Assembly: GCA_022497155.1 (NCBI GenBank)
Contig: MU385710.1
Coordinates: 558,001-622,000, forward strand
Direction of reading: 5' to 3'
Origin: Whalleya microplaca
Taxonomy: Eukaryota > Ascomycota > Sordariomycetes > Xylariales > Xylariaceae
Length of the DNA stretch: 64,000 nt
Shown: positions 57,101 to 64,000 of the stretch, one piece after another
How the letters are laid out: each line of letters opens with the position of its first letter
How positions within the stretch are numbered: position 1 is the first letter of the stretch
Position numbers and translations under genes: made by a program
The notes under the pieces: model-generated
Seen by the model: only the letters and a program-made list of their open reading frames with translations
Databases searched by the model: none
What the model was told of the DNA's origin: nothing

Positions 57101-60100
57101 GGGACTCAAGATCAGGGGGCGCATGCGCAATTTGTGATGCTCATGGATTAATTAAATGAAGATTAGGTTCATGAGACCACCATATCCTGCATGGTGCAGC
57201 ACTATCAGAGGCCAAGGGAGGAATCAGGAGAGGGATTTCTAGTCAAGGAGTTGTTTCCATCGCAGTGAGTAGACCAACTTACACAAAAGCGCACATCCTT
57301 ACAGTTAATTTTAGGTTAGTAACCGAGAGTTGTCCTAGCCTAGACTGAAGTTATGTATAGGTTGTCCTTCGCATAGGACTCCTGGTTTAAAATTCTTGCG
57401 GTGTAGATGTTGCATTGCATGCGCATGAGACTTGCTAAGCTCGGCAAGCACGGAATTGCAAAGGTTTTCGTTCCAATAGCTCTGGCGAACGTAGATTCTT
57501 CGGAAATACCTGGACAAGGCTGAGTTGTGGGCGTGAGTCGGATGAGGCCTCTCGGACAAATGGCCATGCCCAAAGCGTTTACAATGCACAAAAGGGTCGA
57601 AATAGGTATGCCAAGTTAACCCTGAATCAAGAATATGCACCACTGGTTGCCTAATTTCTGACATTAGTCGTATTCTCATCACTCACACATATTGGTTGGC
57701 GTGTATGAGGGTTGCTTTCATGACGTCGTTCCGTGGTCGGCGTTTACACGTAGCATGCTTCTAGTGGAATGCAGTTATGCAACAGCTTAAAGCTATGATT
57801 GATCAGACCACTGAACCTTTAATACCGCCACGCGATTTGGGAGAAGCAGCGGTGACAATACTTTCTCAGCAAGGCGCAGAGGCAGTACACGAATGATTGT
57901 CAGCATTTATTATCATGTAGGTACAGAATCATCAATATCGTGGCACTGGCAACAAACCTGGTACCTCGGCCACTTACGAAAGTAACCACACACAACTTAT
58001 CTCATAGGAAATATGGGGTCCTATTGAGCCTCAAGATGGATATCCAGGAGGAGTTGGCCTTTGCCGCAAGCTTGCGCCGCGAACAAGCTGCTTACGCACT
58101 TTTTCGGGTCATTCGATGAACTTTCTTTTCTTCAACGCCGCGTCTACTTAGGAGCCCTTTTGGCCCTTGGGGAGTTTCCATTCGTCAATTACTATAGTTT
58201 GGCATATGCAGTGATACCGAGGATCGCGACCATGTGTCAAGGAAGCTAACCTAATACCGCACTGCTTGCGTTAGAGAAGCAGATAATGGGTTGGAGAAAT
58301 TAAGGCAAAAGCATGTGATGCTCAGCTATCCTAGGATAGAAATCCGCGAACCAATTTTGCATGCTATTATAGGCATATGGCTAATAATAGAGCATATCGG
58401 AGTGTCGTCTCATGTCCCTTTCGCGCGTAGTAACGGTTGGGAAATGAGAGCGCTGAGCACTTTACAAATTCTGAACACTCTCGCAGCCTGCTTCTCTTAG
58501 GTTCCAACACGTCCCCGCAACAGCAGCTGAACGCAGAACATTCCACTATGAAACCATAGGGGGCCAGAAAGAGAGGACATTGCCAAGAGAAGTTGGGGGC
58601 CAAGTTCAGTCTTGAGTCCACTTAAGACGCGTATGGCGTGGGCTAAAGAATGATACGGAAATAACGCTTATTTTTACCTCGCTTGGGTCCATCTGATTTA
58701 CCGTGTATTCTTTCGTAGCAGTTGTGATATCATCAAGATAATATAGTTATGATGTATGTCGTAATTGTAGTCGGCGAGAGCATTTCGAAAGACGGCGCCG
58801 TCCGAGCTCTCAGCCTCTCAGCAATTCTAACCGCTACCGTATTAGTGTAGCCAAGAACCAGGAAACCCGACCAGATAACATCTCACAGCCACACCCGCTT
58901 GCAGGGCCACCGCCGCGATAGAAATTCGGATGGAGCTTCAGCTGCTCAGCCCCATCGCGGAGTAGCTACAGACCCCTACGCAGCACGTGTACGGACTACC
59001 ACATCGTACAATGGAGGGACTTTTCCAAGCTCTCCAGAAGGCCTAAATTTTCAGGCCATCTCTGATCTATAATAGGTTGAAGAGAAATATGCCTAGCGTA
59101 GGGCTGAATCTTCCAATCCCCGATCACCGGTGTGGGCCTAGAGTCCTAGACTAGAAAAACAGAAGTCCCCTTCATCCTTTTTCGTCGTAATGACCAAATA
59201 TCGTGCAAGGAGGGATGAAGAGAGAGGGTTTTGCTTCCATGCTTCGGGCCACCATAGAAGCAGATTTCTAAATGTAACGGTTGCCTCCCGCAGAGTGCTA
59301 CTATGTAATCCGGTACTAATATACGGAGTATGCAGATTTGCACTTCTCCATCTGCTGAAAAGGGGCGCATTGCTGCCAAGCCCCGATTAATTGCTCCGGG
59401 GTTTGCGAAGGATTCAATTTTGCGCTCATCAGGGTGAGTGTTACAGATGGGACGTATCCATGTGTCGTTGGCCGCGATGGTAGCACATAGGTATGCTGTC
59501 AGCACTCTGATACTGCCGGTAATAGGGTAACACACCCACGCTACCCTCTAGAACCTCAGTTGATGATTGATGCAACGTATTTGACGAGGCATCGGTGTTA
59601 ATAACAATCTTGTTTTTGTTTCCCTTTCTCCTCATTCGTGCTGACGCAACAGTTGTGCAGCAAGTGACACGCAGGCACGTCAACCCGGGGATTCCCTTTA
59701 TTACTTGCACCAAGAGCCGAGTAGCCGAATTCAACCTTGGTTTCTCAATACTCTTAGTACCTAACACTACCTAAAGAGGAGATATAGGACTCTGTTTCTC
59801 CGTCATGCGATTTCGGTGAGCCGTGGCAAAAGTGCAAAAGTGTAGAAGTGCTCGATCTGTAGAACTGTCGTTTGTACAATGCAATACGTCAATGGTAGCC
59901 GAGACAGTGAGCTAGCCTCTCACTCTACATGTGCGGTTGCACAGTTACGAAAGAGAAAAGTATCGCAAGATCACATCGAGCACTTTGAAACGGGGAATTG
60001 ATATTCTGTAGACAGCTCGGACTCGGAATCCTGCGTCAGGTGGTGGAATATAATGCCGGTCCAGCTGAAGTCACAGGCTTCAGGTATTGCAATTACTCAT

Positions 60101-62117
60101 TTCTACACTTTCTTGTAAGCGTTGTGCTTGGGTGCCTGACGCTGCCTGATGTCAAGGGTGTAGCCTGGGAATTAGTTCGTCTTATTTTAGAGAACGTGAT
60201 GGGCTTAGTTTATCTGGAAGAGATACGAAGAATGGCCGGCCATTTACTAGAGACGTGGTATTGTTCTACTGTCGCCTATCGCCTAACGCGTAAGCGTACA
60301 TCCTCCTCAATTTTTCCTTCGCGCACGTGTGCCAATTCAAACAACAAGAGCTGCATGCATGTCGTTGCCTTAGCGATTGTATGTCTGTACTACGTACGTA
60401 TGTACCTATGTCGGAATCGAGCGGGCTCCTAAACTTGAGGCTGAGGCTATGAATACCAACAATCAATGGCGTACATAGGTGAATGGGCATGGTGGCAGCA
60501 ATGCGATGGCGCTAAACCAAACTTCAACAGGGCCATCTGCAGCCAGTCTGTAGTTAGTCTGGACCTTGCATCAGCGTGCGGGAAAGGCAGTGCCCTCCAC
60601 ATTGTGTAAGACGCCAAATCATCGTCAGATGCGATGCATCTTAGCGGGTTCAAACCACTGCAAGTCATTCCTGGCTGTACGCATTGGTTACTGATTCAAT
60701 GCCACTCCCACGAACTGCATCGGTGCATACGGGGATTGGAACATTGGCACATTGGGACTATACCCAGCCACGCAAGACATGCGATGCAGTCTTAGATCTC
60801 ATCAACCAGGCATCCAGATATTGCAGAGCTTGGTATTCGCCGCAATCTGTATCGTAGATGTTCCTCGTTCTACATTCCACGCTCTATGATTCACGCTTCT
60901 TTCGCTCTGGTGGAACTCCCTTACGTCGTTTGAGAACCACGCGCTCGCGCTTGTCTCACTTCGCGCCGGCTTCGTAGTACATACAGTCTGCCTTGTCGAG
61001 TTGACAATGCGGTTCTCTGATAAGTCAAAGTGACTGATGTCAGTCTGCCTCCAGCACTATCGGCGGTGAGGTCCGTATGTACATAACAACCAACTCAAGA
61101 TCGCGATGGTCTAGCCCAGAGCTAGTTACCGCCATTCCTGCAACCATCCGTTTCGATTTCATCGCCAACACTTCGAGTGAGTGGCGGACGTAGAGATCAA
61201 TTGGGTTCCCTCATTGAATGCTTGATCCCACGCCGTTGACCTTACAACCCCGGTTGTGAAGCCACATTCCCACCCACACCCACATCCACCCGCGCGCAGT
61301 ACACCGTCCACACCCTCGCACGGTCAGCCGTCTCTGTAGCAGGCTTCGCCCCCTGGCTGTGGGCACCATTGGCCATGTCCGACTTGCACCATCCCCATTC
61401 TGGCGTTGCCCGATACGGAAGAATGATTCATCGGCACCCCAGCACCCTGGCAGGCACCTACGGCGAACATATGCCCTGCCTATGGGTAAAAGTAAAAGGG
61501 AGGGAGCACTTTGGACCCCTGTTAGGAATAATTACACTACGGACGAGGGAAAACTACAAAAAGTCCTCGCGACTCACCCCCTTGGTGTCTTGCTTTAATA
61601 CACCCATTCTACACCCCATTCACTGAAAAACTCCGCTTACATCGACACAAACATTTATAATCGTGTCACTCGATTGTACCCTTTCGAGTTGTCCTTCCGA
61701 AGTCAAGGTTTAGGACTTACTACATAAGACACCGGCCTTACCTGTCACCCCCTGAGGCCTACAAATCCCTCGACTTCCCACTCCACCTCGAGGATTTCTT
61801 TCCAGATGTCCTCATGTCTTTGAAGCCAGACGCTGAACTCCCACACAACCTTTCTGTCTCTGACACAGCTGACTGACGACGTCGCTCTGGCCTCTTATCC
61901 GAGTGTCGTTATTAATAATTCTATACACAACCGCAAACATTCTTCGCGTGAATCGCGCGACTCGTCCTCGATTGTGACCACTCGGCCTCGGGTTGCTACC
62001 TCGACCGAGTTGCATTCCACTCGTCACAGTCCACTACCAACGTTCCGCCCACGACCTCTGGTCATCCAAAATAACCCACCGCGCAATAGTCGCACCAATA
62101 CGTTACCAACATCCACG
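54170..62117. other. Gene-poor region of 7.9 kb
   Basis: No gene recognised. Frames of 60-145 residues occur on both strands (for example a minus-strand frame at 54940-55260 with two hydrophobic stretches, and a minus-strand frame at 57335-57682), but they lack known motifs and splice-supported neighbours. The part from 60.7 kb onward is more pyrimidine-rich and likely includes the upstream region of the gene at 62118. No tandem repeats, long inverted repeats or transposon proteins were seen. Confidence 0.55.
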
Positions 62118-63164
62118 ATGTGCAATACCGACAAGTACACTTACATTCTCCCTGATGGGAGCAAGGAGGAAGATATTAAGCGCCATTACTGCGCGAAGGC
62201 GCGGGGCGGCAAACCCTGTGATGGGGAGGTTGAGTACAGGCATCCTGAAAAATACCTTGGAGCTGGGCAAGCAAGCCCACGACATAGTCAATTCCCACCT
62301 ACACCACCATCATCTCACTCAGCTTCCGACTCGGAACGCTCATCTAGACGATCCTACGTCTACGTCAATGGTGAGAAGACATATGAGGTCGCCAGGAAGC
62401 CATCGCGCCGAAACAAGGAAGAGCGCGATCGTGTTGTCTACATCAACGAAAGTTCACCGTCGCGCAGCCCGCCACGCCATTACGACCTACCAGGAAGTCT
62501 CTCTTCGAGCCCAAGCCGTGATGAATACGACACCTACGACCGTCGACGGCGCGAGACTGTCGTCGACAGCGACCGCGACCGCGACCGCCCGACCACTACG
62601 CGTCCCCGCGCGGCAACCATCGAAGTCAAGGTGACCAACGACCGCTCACCCAAGAGCCACCGTCGTCATGGATCCAGCTCCAAGACAAGCTCACTCAACA
62701 GCGGCGAGGAAGAGCGTCCCCGCCGCCGCCGACACAGCACGGTGCGATTCGAGGACGAGGAGCTGCAGAGGCACATTCAATCGGAGATCGAGCGCCAGAA
62801 CGAGACGATTGCCAACCGGCCTGCGCGTCCCCTACCGCCGCAGAAAAAGGCGGGCGGCTACCGTCGCCCGTCGGTGGTGGTCGATCGCCTAGACCCCCTG
62901 ATCAAGGGTCTGGAGCAGATGAACTTCGATCGCAACGACCGCTACGCCAGAGCAGAGCAGGAACGCTGGAGACGTGGTGAGAGAGAGCCCAAGGATTGGG
63001 ATGATGACGAGGACGCGGCTCAGGAGCGACGGCTTCGCGGTCGCCTGGCGCCCAAAAACCGGGCTCCGGAATTGCGACCGTCCGTCGCAGTTCCGACGCT
63101 GCCGCCGCCGCCGCCGCTGTCGCAACGACACTATTACGATGATGCAGTGTACAGCTACCCATGA
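62118..63164 (+). CDS. Conserved-looking fungal protein of unknown function
   Basis: Single-exon protein of 348 residues starting MCNTDKYTYILPDGSKEEDI. The frame is open 48 codons upstream without an ATG, so this ATG is chosen. The first ~40 residues (through RHYCAKARGGKPCDGEVEYR) are compact with three cysteines and look like the conserved part. The rest is very rich in Arg, Ser, Glu and Asp: basic-Ser runs (SERSSRRSYVYVNGEKTYEV), charged linkers (YDTYDRRRRETVVDSDRDRD), and a helical stretch EDEELQRHIQSEIERQNET followed by LDPLIKGLEQMNFDRND. Such proteins recur across Pezizomycotina with no assigned role; I know of no function. It may interact with nucleic acid or the cytoskeleton, but nothing here proves it. 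No lesion. Confidence 0.8.
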   Translation: MCNTDKYTYILPDGSKEEDIKRHYCAKARGGKPCDGEVEYRHPEKYLGAGQASPRHSQFPPTPPSSHSASDSERSSRRSYVYVNGEKTYEVARKPSRRNKEERDRVVYINESSPSRSPPRHYDLPGSLSSSPSRDEYDTYDRRRRETVVDSDRDRDRPTTTRPRAATIEVKVTNDRSPKSHRRHGSSSKTSSLNSGEEERPRRRRHSTVRFEDEELQRHIQSEIERQNETIANRPARPLPPQKKAGGYRRPSVVVDRLDPLIKGLEQMNFDRNDRYARAEQERWRRGEREPKDWDDDEDAAQERRLRGRLAPKNRAPELRPSVAVPTLPPPPPLSQRHYYDDAVYSYP

Positions 63165-64000
63165 GGAAAATTACGAATCTTGAAGCACGGATGTAAAGGA
63201 CGACAATGGTTGGCGCTTATGAATTTTACGTTTGTATTATGATTGGAATTAGGATTGCTTCAGATTTCACGATTCTCCCTGTATGAGTTCTATCTTGTAT
63301 CGACATGACATGTTTGTTTGTTTGTTTTGAGGGATAAATGTTGGGTTCGCAAAGAACAAAAATATCATTTTCATTTTTCTGTCTATCTCGACTACGATTT
63401 TATGTGTCATTACCTGGGATGTGAACATCATCATTTTCATCGCTTAGGTATCATCAATTTCGTTGTCGGCTATACCCCCCATAGATGGATTCCATAGATA
63501 GATACTTAGATAGGTAGATAGATAAATACGGCTGGCTTATTTAAGGAAAAAAGACATTATAACCCAAACGACTTACACGCCCTCTATCTCTCTAACACTT
63601 ACGGAATACATCCCACACAAATGATATTTGTCAATCGCCTGCAATCGAAAATCCCCCCCTCCACCAAAGAAAAATATCCAGACGCACAAGAATCACCCCG
63701 CCATGCCGCCGTCCATCATCGCGGGGCATCCCTTTATCCACTCAATTCGTCCCAATTCCAAAATTGCTCATCTTTGAACCCGATTGCTGCCTGATTGGCA
63801 GGCTTGGCAGGCCACGAGCCAGTCACAGGACGAGGAGGGTTGACTCCCATGCTACTGCAACGAAGAGACCTGCAGGACTAGCTTCTCCTCTGAGTCCTCT
63901 CTCACTCACCTTGTACCTTGGACCCTGCTTCGGCATAGTCGGTAGGTGGCCTCTTCTCTCGCTTGAACAAGTTCCTGCTTATTCCATGCCTTAGCCAGCA
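63165..64000. other. 3' flank and spacer to the window end
   Basis: Simple-sequence tracts only: TTTG repeats near 63312, AGAT/TAGA repeats near 63490-63530, and pyrimidine-rich stretches near 63575-63660. The frame at 63764 onward has no recognisable motif and no support. Confidence 0.6.

Noticed and set aside
57335..57682. Minus-strand frame of 115 residues
   Set aside because: His-rich random-looking composition with a second overlapping frame of similar length; no motif.
59998..60432. Plus-strand frame of 144 residues
   Set aside because: Starts with TTG, no motif, and no supporting introns; likely chance.

Overview
The window is nuclear DNA of a filamentous ascomycete (Pezizomycotina, probably Sordariomycetes; I cannot place the genus). 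The reasons are genes split by short introns of about 44-110 bp with GTRNGT donors, TATA boxes 80-100 bp upstream of some starts, carbohydrate-active enzymes, MFS and NCS1 transporters, GMC and short-chain oxidoreductases, a polyketide-synthase relic, and long gene-poor AT-leaning spacers. Gene models below were spliced by eye: reading frame was checked across every junction, and each intact model closes on one open frame.

Layout. 0-8 kb: the 3' end of a DUF7726 gene broken by an in-frame TAG, an intact SDR oxidoreductase, a secreted GH43 glycosidase, and a GT1 glycosyltransferase. 9-15 kb: a large-subunit catalase and an unrecognised 676-residue protein with an 81-bp tandem repeat in its coding sequence. 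15-23 kb: gene-poor, with compact palindromes. 23-25 kb: a sugar-porter MFS transporter. 25-29.6 kb: gene-poor. 29.6-32.3 kb: an eight-exon GH55 exo-beta-1,3-glucanase. 32.3-35.7 kb: spacer with perfect hairpins and an almost pure A+T island. 35.7-47.2 kb: an eroded secondary-metabolism locus holding a toxD/LovC-like enoyl reductase (with a GC-AG intron), an SDR killed by one TAG, an intact GMC oxidoreductase, and the wreck of a highly reducing polyketide synthase without a KS domain. 48.7-50.3 kb: an unrecognised disordered protein. 50.5-54.2 kb: a divergent pair, an NCS1 nucleobase-type symporter and a 2-oxoglutarate/Fe(II) oxygenase. 54.2-62.1 kb: gene-poor. 62.1-63.2 kb: a conserved-looking fungal protein of unknown function.

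How the genes work together. The 35.7-47.2 kb genes look like the remains of one reduced-polyketide pathway: the synthase is dead while the ER and GMC tailoring enzymes are still open. The NCS1/2OG pair shares one 624-bp promoter region and is the best candidate for a small intact uptake-and-oxidation module. GH43, GH55 and the sugar transporter fit plant or fungal wall degradation and sugar uptake, but they lie apart and do not form a cluster.

No CRISPR array, rRNA or convincing tRNA was seen. No intact transposase or reverse transcriptase was recognised. Nothing here is clearly a new system; the most useful leads are the decaying polyketide locus, the NCS1/2OG pair, the two single-TAG pseudogenes and the recurring short-loop hairpins in the spacers.
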